Shown: positions 24,159 through 30,223 of the stretch, piece after piece
How positions within the stretch are numbered: the stretch's first letter is position 1
How the letters are laid out: every line of letters starts with the position of its first letter
Assembly: GCA_947259075.1 (NCBI GenBank)
Contig: CAMYKQ010000052.1
Coordinates: 1-41,810 of the forward strand
DNA length: 41,810 nucleotides
Source of the DNA: an uncultured Gammaproteobacteria bacterium
Lineage (GTDB): Bacteria > Pseudomonadota > Gammaproteobacteria > DRLM01
Direction of reading: 5' to 3'
Position numbers and translations under genes: made by a program
The notes under the pieces: generated by a model
The model's input: the letters and a program-made list of their open reading frames with translations, nothing else
What the model was told of the DNA's origin: nothing
Databases searched by the model: none

Positions 24159-25088
24159 TCACCGCAGCCTACCCACAAAAAACCGCACCCCCAAAAACAA
24201 CGCAATCGCCACGCCCGAGAGGATGTAGAGTTCGTTGTCGCCGATGCCGCGGGCGATGTAGCGCGCGGCGATGGCGAGGATGAAGCCGAGGATGAGCGTG
24301 GGGGTCATGTCGAGGTAGCGCACGCCCGCCTCATGCACGAAGCCACGCACTTGGGAGCGGGTGACTTCCGCCTCGGCCGCCGCCGATTCGAGCATGCCGC
24401 GTATCGCGGCGGGCACGCCGCCGGAGTCTTGCGCCACGGCGCGGAGGAAATGGGCGCGCACGGCCTCGGAGGCGAAGCGCACCGGGTTCTCCTTTAGCCA
24501 ACGGGCGGCGATGTCACGGCAAGCCTCCAAGGGCAAGGGTTTGAGTTCCAAACGCGCATTGAAACGCCATAGCAAGCGGGCGATGCGTGAACGGCGATTG
24601 AGGTCGTCCATGGCGGCGGCCACTTGCGCGACGTCGATCAGGGCGGCGTAGAACAGCGCCTGCGAGGGCGGCACTTCCAAGGTTTCAATGAACACCAGCA
24701 CGCCTTTGCCGCGCACGCTGGCGACGATGAGGTCCATCAAGTCCTTGGCGGGCATGCGCCCGACGTTGCGGGCGAGGGTGCGCCAACTGACATGCCCGAG
24801 GCGTTGCGCGCGGGCGCGGTAGCGTTTGGGAATGCGTTCGACCGGCAGGGCCAGGCCGACGGCCTCGTGGGTCTGGCGCGCGAGATCGAAGACGGCGTGT
24901 TTGACATTGCCCGCCGCCGCCCACAGGCACACGCGATCGGCGCGCAGGTCTTGGCAGAGGGTGCGCAGCAGCGCGCTTTTGCCGATGCCCGCGCGGCCGG
25001 TGACCAGGAGATGATGCCCCTTGGCCAGCGCGGCGCGCGCCTCGCTCAGTTCGCGATCGCGGCCAATAAGGCCTGTAACCGTGTCCAT
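24159..25088 (-). CDS. AAA/STAND-type ATPase with C-terminal membrane anchor
   Basis: 309 residues. Walker A GRAGIGKSALL lies near residues 31-41 and a hydrophobic strand VLVFIETLE takes the Walker B place, with Glu instead of the usual Asp pair. The last ~50 residues form two membrane segments (PTLILGFILAIAARYI and LYILSGVAIALFLGVRFFV). A perfect GGAGGTGA ribosome site precedes the ATG. The start lies 43 bp inside the TolC-like gene, so the two are coupled. A membrane-tethered ATPase beside a periplasmic protein suggests an envelope-linked task such as export, exclusion or sensing. No family closer than AAA_16/AAA_22 is recognised. Confidence 0.65.
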   Translation of the reverse strand: MDTVTGLIGRDRELSEARAALAKGHHLLVTGRAGIGKSALLRTLCQDLRADRVCLWAAAGNVKHAVFDLARQTHEAVGLALPVERIPKRYRARAQRLGHVSWRTLARNVGRMPAKDLMDLIVASVRGKGVLVFIETLEVPPSQALFYAALIDVAQVAAAMDDLNRRSRIARLLWRFNARLELKPLPLEACRDIAARWLKENPVRFASEAVRAHFLRAVAQDSGGVPAAIRGMLESAAAEAEVTRSQVRGFVHEAGVRYLDMTPTLILGFILAIAARYIARGIGDNELYILSGVAIALFLGVRFFVGRLR

Positions 25089-25663
25089 TGCTCACCTCCA
25101 AACCGCCGCGCGATGGCCTCACGCGCCGTCTCGAGTTGGCCGCGTGTTTTGCGCTGTGCGATCTCGGCGCGTTTCAGCGCTTCGGCTTCCGGCCACAGCA
25201 TCTCGGGTTCCGCCGCGCCCTGCTCCACCGCCTCGCGCACGTAGTCGAGCTTGTCGCGGCGAAAGACGCGCAGCGCTTCGGCCTCCCGCGCCGCGGCGTT
25301 CAGAACGTGCAGGCGTTCGACCTCAGCGAGAAAGGCGGCGAGCACCGCATCGCGTTCGCGCGCCAGGGCGGCGCGCTGCTCGGCGGCCTTGAGGTCCGCG
25401 CTGCGCGAGAACAGCGGAATGCGCAGGGTGAAGGCCGCGTTCGCCCCGGCCGCGCCGCCGTACTCCGTGCCGCTCTGCGTCCAACCGAAACTCACCGCGC
25501 TGCGCCAGTCATGCTCACGCGCGCCCTCCGCCGCCAGCGCGGCGCGCGCGACGAGCGGCGGGTGCGCGGACGCGATGAGCGCCACGGCCTCGTCGAGCGG
25601 CGCGGCGGCGACGGACGACGTCCAGCCAACGAAGGCGAGCACAGCCAGCACGCCGCGCCTCAT
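25046..25663 (-). CDS. Half-length TolC-like outer-membrane efflux protein
   Basis: 205 residues with a signal peptide (MRRGVLAVLAFVGWTSSVAAA). The rest resembles one of the two repeats of TolC-family proteins: LDEAVALIASAHPPLVARAALAAEGAREHDW, then a strand region ending NAAFTLRIPLFSRSADL, then long coiled-coil helices rich in Ala, Glu and Arg. Full TolC proteins are ~450 residues with two such repeats and three subunits per channel; this one holds a single repeat. It is not visibly truncated: it starts by ATGA overlap with the upstream gene and ends within the ATPase gene. Its place in a replication-type operon is odd. Confidence 0.6.
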   Translation of the reverse strand: MRRGVLAVLAFVGWTSSVAAAPLDEAVALIASAHPPLVARAALAAEGAREHDWRSAVSFGWTQSGTEYGGAAGANAAFTLRIPLFSRSADLKAAEQRAALARERDAVLAAFLAEVERLHVLNAAAREAEALRVFRRDKLDYVREAVEQGAAEPEMLWPEAEALKRAEIAQRKTRGQLETAREAIARRFGGEQWTRLQALLAAIAN

Positions 25664-25941
25664 GCGTCGAACAGATCCCGTTGCAACGGCGTGAAGCTCA
25701 CGTGCACGGCGCAGGTTTGTTGCAAGGTGAACATGTCCTTCACCTGCATGAGCAAGGCGTCGTTCATGCCTTCACTTTCCATCACCACCTGCAGCTTGCC
25801 TTCGTCGGTGGTGGTGATCTTGCGGATGCGCGCGGTCATGCCGTGCACGCCCACGGCGGGCAGGGACTCGGGCTCACCGGCGCGGACAAACACCGCGTCG
25901 CCGTCGCCGGGTTCACGTGGAACGGGAAATTGGGCATTCAT
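25660..25941 (-). CDS. Small protein with C-terminal beta-clamp-binding motif
   Basis: 93 residues, preceded by a strong ribosome site (AGGAGGTCAAC ATG). The first part (PGDGDAVFVRAGEPESLPAVGV) looks structured, the middle ITTTDEGKLQVVMESEGMNDALLMQVKDMF is sheet and helix, and the end is QRDLFDA. QRDLF closely fits the QxDLF sliding-clamp-binding pentapeptide, and its place at the very end is typical for clamp partners. It lies between the VRR-NUC gene and the TolC-like gene with ATGA overlaps. A role in DNA replication or repair is likely; the exact function is unknown. Confidence 0.6.
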   Translation of the reverse strand: MNAQFPVPREPGDGDAVFVRAGEPESLPAVGVHGMTARIRKITTTDEGKLQVVMESEGMNDALLMQVKDMFTLQQTCAVHVSFTPLQRDLFDA

Positions 25942-26402
25942 GTTGACCTCCTGACGCGGGGCAGTGAGTGAACGTGCGGGCGCGCCGCCCCGCTATGGCG
26001 CGCGTCACGGTGTAGGCTTAAGGATTCTTGCGGCGCCACGTCCGCGTCGCCCTGCAGATAGGCGACGATCAACGCGCGCGCCTCGCACCAGCCGCGGCAC
26101 ACTTCGGCGCGGTAGCCTTGCAGGCGCAGCGCGACGACCCAGCGGCGTTGTTCGCGCGTCGCCGTGCCGTCGAGTGCTTTGAGTTCGATGTACAAGCCGT
26201 GAAAGCCACCGCGCGCCACCGGCAGGCACAGATCGGGCACACCGCGCTTGACGCCCTCGGCCTTGAGCTTGCGCGCGACGCGAATGTCGCGGTGACCGCC
26301 GTTGGGAATGGCGTGCAGCAGATGCAGCGCGGGGTGACGCGCGCTGGCCATGGCGGCCCAACGGAACAGCGCGGCTTGTTCGGCATGCTCGTGGTGTTTC
26401 AT
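25938..26402 (-). CDS. VRR-NUC domain nuclease
   Basis: 154 residues. The VRR-NUC signature is clear: HAIPNGGHRDIRVARKLKAEGVKRGVPDLCLPVARGGFHGLYIELKALDG gives the Asn-Gly-Gly, the catalytic Asp of GVPDL, and the Glu-Leu-Lys of the PD-(D/E)XK core; it is followed by a helix and YRAEVCRGWCEA. Stand-alone VRR-NUC proteins of phages act as structure-specific nucleases in recombination or replication. A GGAGAG ribosome site precedes the ATG. It follows the loader-like gene by 25 bp and overlaps the clamp-motif gene by 4 bp. The ~30-residue C-terminal tail after EALIVAYLQGDAD-like sequence is low in structure. Confidence 0.88.
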   Translation of the reverse strand: MKHHEHAEQAALFRWAAMASARHPALHLLHAIPNGGHRDIRVARKLKAEGVKRGVPDLCLPVARGGFHGLYIELKALDGTATREQRRWVVALRLQGYRAEVCRGWCEARALIVAYLQGDADVAPQESLSLHRDARHSGAARPHVHSLPRVRRST

Positions 26403-26427
26403 TGCAAACTCTCCATGCGTGCGCGCC

Positions 26428-26739
26428 TCAACGGCGCAATTGAGCCTTGAGTTTGTGCATCAAGCGCGCGATCTTCTCGCGCTCCGGGCGCGTGCCGGCG
26501 GGCAGCCGTGGCGCGGTCATCGCCTGCTGGCGCAGCACGTCGTGGTACACCTCTCGCAGGCGCGCCACGGTGGGAAAGCGCGGCTCACTGCTGACCGCCA
26601 GGGTGCAGGCGCGGCGAAAGGCGTCATCACGCAAGCTACCCAACTGGTCCCAGTACACCGCCGCGCGTTCCGGCGTGAGCTCCACGTCGAACGCCGCTGC
26701 CAGGTACGCCAGGCTGTGTTGAAACGTCGTCTTGTCCAT
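26428..26739 (-). CDS. Helicase-loader-like replication protein (G39P type)
   Basis: 103 residues. The layout LTPERAAVYWDQLGSLRDDAFRRACTLAVSSEPRFPTVARLREVY resembles the small phage helicase loader/inhibitor family of SPP1 G39P: an acidic helix with Tyr-Trp, a helix of alternating Ala and Arg, then FPTxAxLRE. The C-terminus is basic and flexible (REKIARLMHKLKAQLRR), as in G39P, where it binds the DnaB-type helicase. It starts 104 bp inside the O-like gene, after a GGAGAG site, and is followed by the VRR-NUC gene. Its neighbours support a helicase-loading role; the similarity is weak in sequence. Confidence 0.6.
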   Translation of the reverse strand: MDKTTFQHSLAYLAAAFDVELTPERAAVYWDQLGSLRDDAFRRACTLAVSSEPRFPTVARLREVYHDVLRQQAMTAPRLPAGTRPEREKIARLMHKLKAQLRR

Positions 26740-27778
26740 GACTCGACTCTCCGAACAGGGTTTGCAAGGCGTTCACCGTGCCGTGCATGCGGCGGTGCGT
26801 GGCCGACTGAAACGCATCGCCCTTGACAGGGAACAAACCCTTCCAGCCGTTGACGATGCTTTGCCCGAGGACCGCCTCCACCGCGTGCCCCGCCGTGCGC
26901 AAACGCGCCAGCTCGGTGAACGCCCGCCGCTGTGCGACCGCGGTCATCGGCGCCTTGATCGCGCGGCGGTGGTCCAGGAACTCGGACCACAAGGCGGCGG
27001 GTAACCACGGCGGCAATTCGGGTGGCGGCCCTTCTCGCGCGTGCGTGCGTGTACGCGCGCCCACGTGCGCGCGTTGGTTTGTTTTTAATATTTGATATAG
27101 TTTTAACTGCTTAGAACTACTGTTGTTTACAGCTGTAATTTGTTTAGCTGGAGTAGTTATGGGGGCGGGTGACGCCACCCGCCTTTTCTGAGGGAAAACA
27201 CCCGCCTTTTGCGCCGTGTGCAAGGAAAGGGCGGGTGATTCGCCCGCCTTTTCCCCGGCCATAAAGGCGGGTAAATCGCCCGCCTTTTCTACATTGGGTT
27301 GTGAAAAGGCGGTTAAACCACCCGCCTTTTCGATGGCTGAAAAGGTGGGTAACTCACCCGCCTTTTGTGCCGAAAGGGCGGGTAAAACACCCGCCTTTTC
27401 ACGTTCCAAAAAGGTGGGTGGATCGCCCGCCTTTTGTTGGTGATGGCCGGCTGCAGCACGCGACTTTTCTGGCGTCGTTAAGGCGGGCGAATCACCCGCC
27501 TTATCCGCGAACGGCCCGAGGCGGTAACGTGATGGTTTGCCCCGCCCCTGCCCGGCCAACACCCGCACCCAGCCACCCGTCTGCAATCGCCGCACACTGC
27601 GTTGCACATCGCGGCGGTCGATGCCGGTCAAGGTCACCAGCACGGCCAAGGGCGCCACGCACTCACCGCGCGCGTCGACGCAGGCGAACAACACCCCGAG
27701 TACGCGCAAATCACGCGCGCCGAGCCGCGCATCGGCGAAGACCGCCAGCGGCAGCGTGGCGAACGGCGCGGCGTTCAT
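26636..27778 (-). CDS. Phage O-like replication initiator with repeat-rich middle
   Basis: 380 residues. The N-terminal ~90 are a winged helix (LRVLGVLFACVDARGECVAP, LTGIDRRDVQRSVRRLQTGGWVRVL), as in phage lambda O-type initiators. Residues ~94-200 are an imperfect repeat, consensus EKAGDLPAF, encoded by palindromic DNA repeats. Residues ~205-245 are encoded by an AT-rich tract. A C-terminal domain (LPPWLPAALWSEFLDHRR to ILGQSIVNGWKGLFPVK-like sequence) resembles the helicase- or primosome-contact part of phage replication proteins. The last ~30 residues overlap the next gene and look like read-through past a lost stop. It should bind the origin within its own gene and recruit a helicase. ATGA overlap with the cro-like gene. 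Confidence 0.75.
   Translation of the reverse strand: MNAAPFATLPLAVFADARLGARDLRVLGVLFACVDARGECVAPLAVLVTLTGIDRRDVQRSVRRLQTGGWVRVLAGQGRGKPSRYRLGPFADKAGDSPALTTPEKSRAAAGHHQQKAGDPPTFLEREKAGVLPALSAQKAGELPTFSAIEKAGGLTAFSQPNVEKAGDLPAFMAGEKAGESPALSLHTAQKAGVFPQKRRVASPAPITTPAKQITAVNNSSSKQLKLYQILKTNQRAHVGARTRTHAREGPPPELPPWLPAALWSEFLDHRRAIKAPMTAVAQRRAFTELARLRTAGHAVEAVLGQSIVNGWKGLFPVKGDAFQSATHRRMHGTVNALQTLFGESSHGQDDVSTQPGVPGSGVRRGAHAGTRGGVLGPVG
27081..27150. other. AT-rich tract beside the repeat array, candidate unwinding element
   Basis: Within the GC-rich O-like gene this stretch is about 73% A+T by hand count (51 of 70). It directly adjoins the repeat array on the side of the C-terminal domain, as the AT-rich region does next to the lambda iterons. 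It encodes a Thr/Asn/Ser/Lys/Gln-rich linker with no need for such composition at protein level. Confidence 0.5.
27162..27503. repeat. Array of about nine palindromic repeats, candidate replication origin
   Basis: A ~26-bp inverted repeat recurs, with arms close to AAAGGCGGGT and ACCCGCCTTT and a 4-9 nt centre. Its conserved right arm cccgcctttt begins at 27178, 27201, 27243, 27279, 27321, 27357, 27390 and 27426, with a variant at 27495. The first two are partial or out of phase. From 27201 on, distances are 42, 36, 42, 36, 33, 36 and 69 bp, all multiples of 3, so the repeats keep the reading frame of the O-like gene. Iterons inside an initiator gene are the arrangement of the lambda origin. 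A palindromic insertion element that multiplied in frame is the other reading. Confidence 0.7.
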
Positions 27779-27975
27779 GCCGCCCGCTCCTGGTCGCCGT
27801 CCAGCAAGGCCGCGGGGCTCAGCCCCAGCGCCGCCGCAAAGCGCCGCAACCGCGCCACCGACAAGGCCCGCGTGCCGCGCTCGATGCGGCTCACCCCGCT
27901 CTGGTGCAACCCGACCCGCCTGGCCAGTTCCGCTTGTGAGATACCGACCCGCTTCCGTGCCTCCTTGATGTCCAT
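27775..27975 (-). CDS. Cro-like Xre regulator
   Basis: 66 residues, essentially one Xre helix-turn-helix: RVGISQAELARRVGLHQSGVSRIERGTRALSVARLRRFAAALGLSP. Length and place fit a Cro protein: it is the first gene of the leftward replication operon and is divergent from the CI-like gene across a 112-bp operator region. A strong GGGGGAGGGGG ribosome site precedes the ATG. It likely represses the CI-like gene or tunes its own operon. The stop overlaps the O-like start (ATGA). Confidence 0.8.
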   Translation of the reverse strand: MDIKEARKRVGISQAELARRVGLHQSGVSRIERGTRALSVARLRRFAAALGLSPAALLDGDQERAA

Positions 27976-27992
27976 CCCCCTCCCCCTATCAT

Positions 27993-28048
27993 GTCATTGA
28001 GTCATAGTTTATTGTCTTTTTGTCAATTTACAAGCCGTCAGCACGTCA
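27993..28048. promoter_or_regulatory. Three operator-like repeats between cro-like and CI-like genes
   Basis: Three copies of GTCW-N4-GTCA lie at 27993-28004, 28014-28025 and 28037-28048, spaced 21 and 23 bp start to start, close to two helical turns. The minus-strand TTGACA (28021-28026), a -35 for the leftward operon, lies in the middle site. On the plus side CATAAT (28076-28081) is a -10 for the CI-like gene, which would start transcription at its ATG (28088) without leader. This is a lambda-style tripartite switch by layout; binding is inferred. Confidence 0.55.
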
Positions 28049-28087
28049 TTCTCTGTACTTAAATTGCCAATGAGGCATAATGCGCAC

Positions 28088-28546
28088 ATGAATACCCTCG
28101 GCAACAAACTCCGCAGCGCACGGAAAGCGAAACACCTGTCGCAGATCGAACTCGCCCGCCTGGTCGACACCGACCCCTCGCACATCAGCCGCATCGAGAA
28201 AGGTGAACGCACGCCCACCCTCGAACTGGCCAAGGCCCTCGCCCTCGCCCTGGCGCCCCACCTCAGCGCCGAGGAACTGCTCGATCTGGGTGTGCGCGAA
28301 GCGCGGCCCGGCTACGGCGCCGACGACGCCCTGCGCCGCATCCTGACCGACTACACCGCCCCGCAGGGGCTGCGCGAACTCGCCAGTGACCACGACCTCA
28401 TCGCCGCGCTGCGCATCACCGCCGACGAATGGCGCGCGCTCACCACCTGCGCCCTGCCCGCAAACGTCAGCAAAGAAGGCTATGTGCAATTGCTGGTGAC
28501 CTTGCGCGCGATTACGCCGAAGACGCATGGCGTGACTGGAACGTAG
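28088..28546 (+). CDS. CI-like Xre repressor
   Basis: 152 residues from ATG 28088. The first 65 form an Xre helix-turn-helix (KAKHLSQIELARLVDTDPSHISRIEKGERTPTLELAKALALAL). The rest is helical (YGADDALRRILTDYTAPQGLRELASDHDLIAALRITADEWRALTT) and has no S24 Ser-Lys pair, so it is not a LexA/CI-type self-cleaving repressor. Derepression must then come from an antirepressor, a peptidase such as the ImmA-like protein of this element, or the Cro-like protein. The upstream ATG at 28064 would lie across the -10 box and is rejected. GC-rich like the neighbours; intact. Confidence 0.8.
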   Translation: MNTLGNKLRSARKAKHLSQIELARLVDTDPSHISRIEKGERTPTLELAKALALALAPHLSAEELLDLGVREARPGYGADDALRRILTDYTAPQGLRELASDHDLIAALRITADEWRALTTCALPANVSKEGYVQLLVTLRAITPKTHGVTGT

Positions 28547-28585
28547 TTTCTGAGAAAAGCGATGTAGCCGAAAAAGGAACCGGTG

Positions 28586-28741
28586 ATGTTTTCCGCCCCC
28601 TCAGTTTCATCGGATACGAACCTACCACTGAAGATCTTGCCCACAACTGATGACACCCTCTTAATCGAGCACGACGTGGCAGCGTTGGCCGATCAATTAC
28701 AAACTAAACAGACTCGAGGGAGAGAACAGTCACTCGCGTGA
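28586..28741 (+). CDS. Possible 51-residue small protein
   Basis: A short frame after the CI-like gene, from ATG 28586 to TGA 28741, with an AAAGGAA ribosome-site-like sequence 7 bp before the start. The product is acidic in the middle (TTDDTLLIEHDVAALADQL) and polar at the end. No family is recognised; an excisionase-sized or antirepressor-type product is conceivable from its place next to the attachment site but has no motif support. Confidence 0.25.
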   Translation: MFSAPSVSSDTNLPLKILPTTDDTLLIEHDVAALADQLQTKQTRGREQSLA

Positions 28742-28839
28742 ATTGAACTCACACCCGACTGGGTATCTCAGTCAATCAGCGTGACCAAATCGTGACCGAC
28801 CGTGGTCACACGCTGTAATTTTCAGTCACGTTTAGTCAC
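28729..28839. repeat. Cluster of GTGAC/GTCAC motifs next to the attachment site
   Basis: GTCAC occurs at 28729, 28805, 28825 and 28835, and GTGAC (its reverse complement) at 28781 and 28792, six copies in 111 bp. They lie 60-170 bp inside the attachment core. Arm-type integrase or excisionase binding sites of phages are arranged this way. Confidence 0.4.
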
Positions 28840-28902
28840 AATTGCGCGGGGCCGGTGCGCCTAAGTGATTGACTTATACGGTCTCATAATGAGAAACTTG
28901 GA

Positions 28903-28947
28903 TTCGCAATGCAGAGGTCGGGAGTTCGATCCTCCTCCGCTCCACCA
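28903..28947 (+). other. Attachment site: 3' part of tRNA-Ala(CGC)
   Basis: The sequence reproduces a tRNA from the anticodon loop to CCA: loop TTCGCAA (28903-28909, anticodon CGC), stem strand TGCAG, a T arm GGGAG-TTCGATC-CTCCT, acceptor strand CCGCTCC with U70 as in tRNA-Ala, then A-CCA (28944-28947). The D arm, the 5' acceptor strand and a matching 5' anticodon stem are missing; the upstream bases do not fold into them. This is the duplicated core left by tRNA-directed integration; the full gene should be at the other end of the element. Confidence 0.75.
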
Positions 28948-28982
28948 ACACACCCATTGGCGTCGCGATCTCGCGCACCTGA

Positions 28983-29059
28983 GCCCCGGTAGCTCAGCTG
29001 GATAGAGCATCCCCCTCCTAAGGGGAAGGTCGGACGTTCAAATCGTCTCCGGGGCACCA
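28983..29059 (+). tRNA. tRNA-Arg (anticodon CCU)
   Basis: A complete 77-nt tRNA with encoded CCA. The acceptor GCCCCGG pairs with CCGGGGC, the D arm has TAGCTCAGCTGGATAGAGC, the anticodon loop is CTCCTAA (anticodon CCT) and the T arm is CGGACGTTCAAATCGTCTC with a standard TTCAAAT loop. It stands 35 bp right of the tRNA-Ala fragment and is probably the first intact chromosomal gene outside the element. Confidence 0.95.
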
Positions 29060-29205
29060 ATCTCTCTATCCAATCTCTCTATCGGTTGCATCCTATTTGG
29101 GTGGCGCGCTTTCTTGCCGATGCGGCCCGCATCGTGACCAAGCATCTTCAAGTTGTCATACCGCGATGCGCATATTCTCTAATGCGAGCCGCGCATAGCG
29201 CTCGG

Positions 29206-29874
29206 TCATATTGATGGCGCCGCGCGAAAAACATCTGAGATTCCAGCACCAGCGCCTAACTCCATTACAGAATATCTGCGGCGGCTGAACCCCAGCCCAA
29301 CCAGACCGAAACCCATTAGCACTAGGCTCGCCGGTTCCGGCACGTTAAAAATAGCGAGCGGCGTAAGGCTCCCGGTAAACTCCCCCCCGGCAACGAAGGT
29401 GAGCGCGGTGATGAAGGGCGGACTTAAGCCAGCGTTTGTTTCGATACCCAAGATACGGAAGCGATCCACCCCCGTCCCCCCGAAGACATGCTCGACACCC
29501 CCGATAAGATCGATGCCGCTATCCACATAATCCACGATCCCGGTATCAAAGAGAAATAAGTCATATTGATTGTCGCCCAAGCCGCCGGGCAGCGTCACCG
29601 AAGCGAACTGGGGATCACCGCCACCGATCTCGAAGTCAAAACCGGCCGCCGGCAGCGGATCAATGAAAATCGTAAGGGGTATAAACACGTTTTCCGGCGG
29701 ATCCAACGCGATCACGCCGGTCACGCCCCTCGACGGGCAGGGAGGAATCGGACCCTTACATTTAATGATGATGTCGATACCCTTGACGTCGTTAGTGGCG
29801 CTCCATGCCACGTCTGAAACCAGCAGCCCCGCCAGCAACACAGCGAACCAGAATTCAATTTTGATGATTCTCAT
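29206..29874 (-). CDS. PEP-CTERM sorted exported protein
   Basis: 222 residues from ATG 29874, supported by the strong ribosome site AAGGAGGAAGT and by a signal peptide right after it (MRIIKIEFWFAVLLAGLLVSDVAWSA); the longer frame to 30075 has neither. The C-terminus shows the PEP-CTERM sorting signal VPEPASLVLMGFGLVGLGFSRRR, recognised by exosortase/EpsH for export to the cell surface or matrix. After the Arg cluster a 22-residue tail follows, unusual because the signal normally ends the protein. The middle is a beta-rich domain with two Cys (CKGPIPPC) and no named family. Such proteins go with exopolysaccharide in floc- or biofilm-forming Proteobacteria. Confidence 0.82.
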   Translation of the reverse strand: MRIIKIEFWFAVLLAGLLVSDVAWSATNDVKGIDIIIKCKGPIPPCPSRGVTGVIALDPPENVFIPLTIFIDPLPAAGFDFEIGGGDPQFASVTLPGGLGDNQYDLFLFDTGIVDYVDSGIDLIGGVEHVFGGTGVDRFRILGIETNAGLSPPFITALTFVAGGEFTGSLTPLAIFNVPEPASLVLMGFGLVGLGFSRRRYSVMELGAGAGISDVFRAAPSI

Positions 29875-30223
29875 ACTTCCTCCTTGGAATTCCGCATGAG
29901 CCCATCGACCGAAAAACAGCCCCCCTCGCCGCACGCCCGGCAGAAAAAACCTGTTTCGCGCCAAAGCAAATGCCAGCATAAAAAAGCCGGGCAACGTGGA
30001 GCCGTTGAGCGCCACTGAACGGCAAAGAGTCAGGCCACCGCACACCCCCAGTTTTGGATGCAGTAGCCGCGCCATCGAAAACGAAAACCGTTAAATCACT
30101 TGCGTAATCGCAGACCTATAGCGCCAGCATTTTGCGGCAGACTGATGAGTTGTCGACGAAATGTAAAAAGGCTCGACATACGCTGATGAGAAAGCGGCCT
30201 GGCTTTACAGACACGAAGGCGCG
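29875..30223. other. Gap between der and the PEP-CTERM gene
   Basis: It holds the leader of the PEP-CTERM gene (ribosome site at about 29878-29887). The rest has no recognised gene; a frame extending the PEP-CTERM gene to 30075 lacks support. No T-rich terminator hairpin was seen after der. Confidence 0.45.

Larger units (their letters stand above)
1..28947. mobile_element. Integrated mobile element (right end; left end outside window)
   Basis: The segment ends on the right in a 3' tRNA-Ala fragment (28903-28947) and holds accessory genes: restriction, toxin-antitoxin, a STAND-nuclease protein, a LexA/Y-polymerase cassette, phage-type replication genes and a Cro/CI-like switch. Right of it lies a conserved core-gene block. 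No integrase, transfer, capsid, portal, terminase or tail gene was recognised in the visible part. The left boundary and any integrase must lie upstream of base 1, or the region is a mosaic of several insertions. Phage satellite, reduced prophage and integrative element are all possible. Confidence 0.65.

Noticed and set aside
27162-27503. CRISPR-like array
   Set aside because: Regular repeats with short intervals, but the units are palindromes within a coding frame, the 'spacers' are 7-20 bp and similar, and no cas gene is near.
28429-28650. 73-codon frame overlapping the end of the CI-like gene
   Set aside because: First half is a frame shadow of the repressor; a better small frame starts at 28586.
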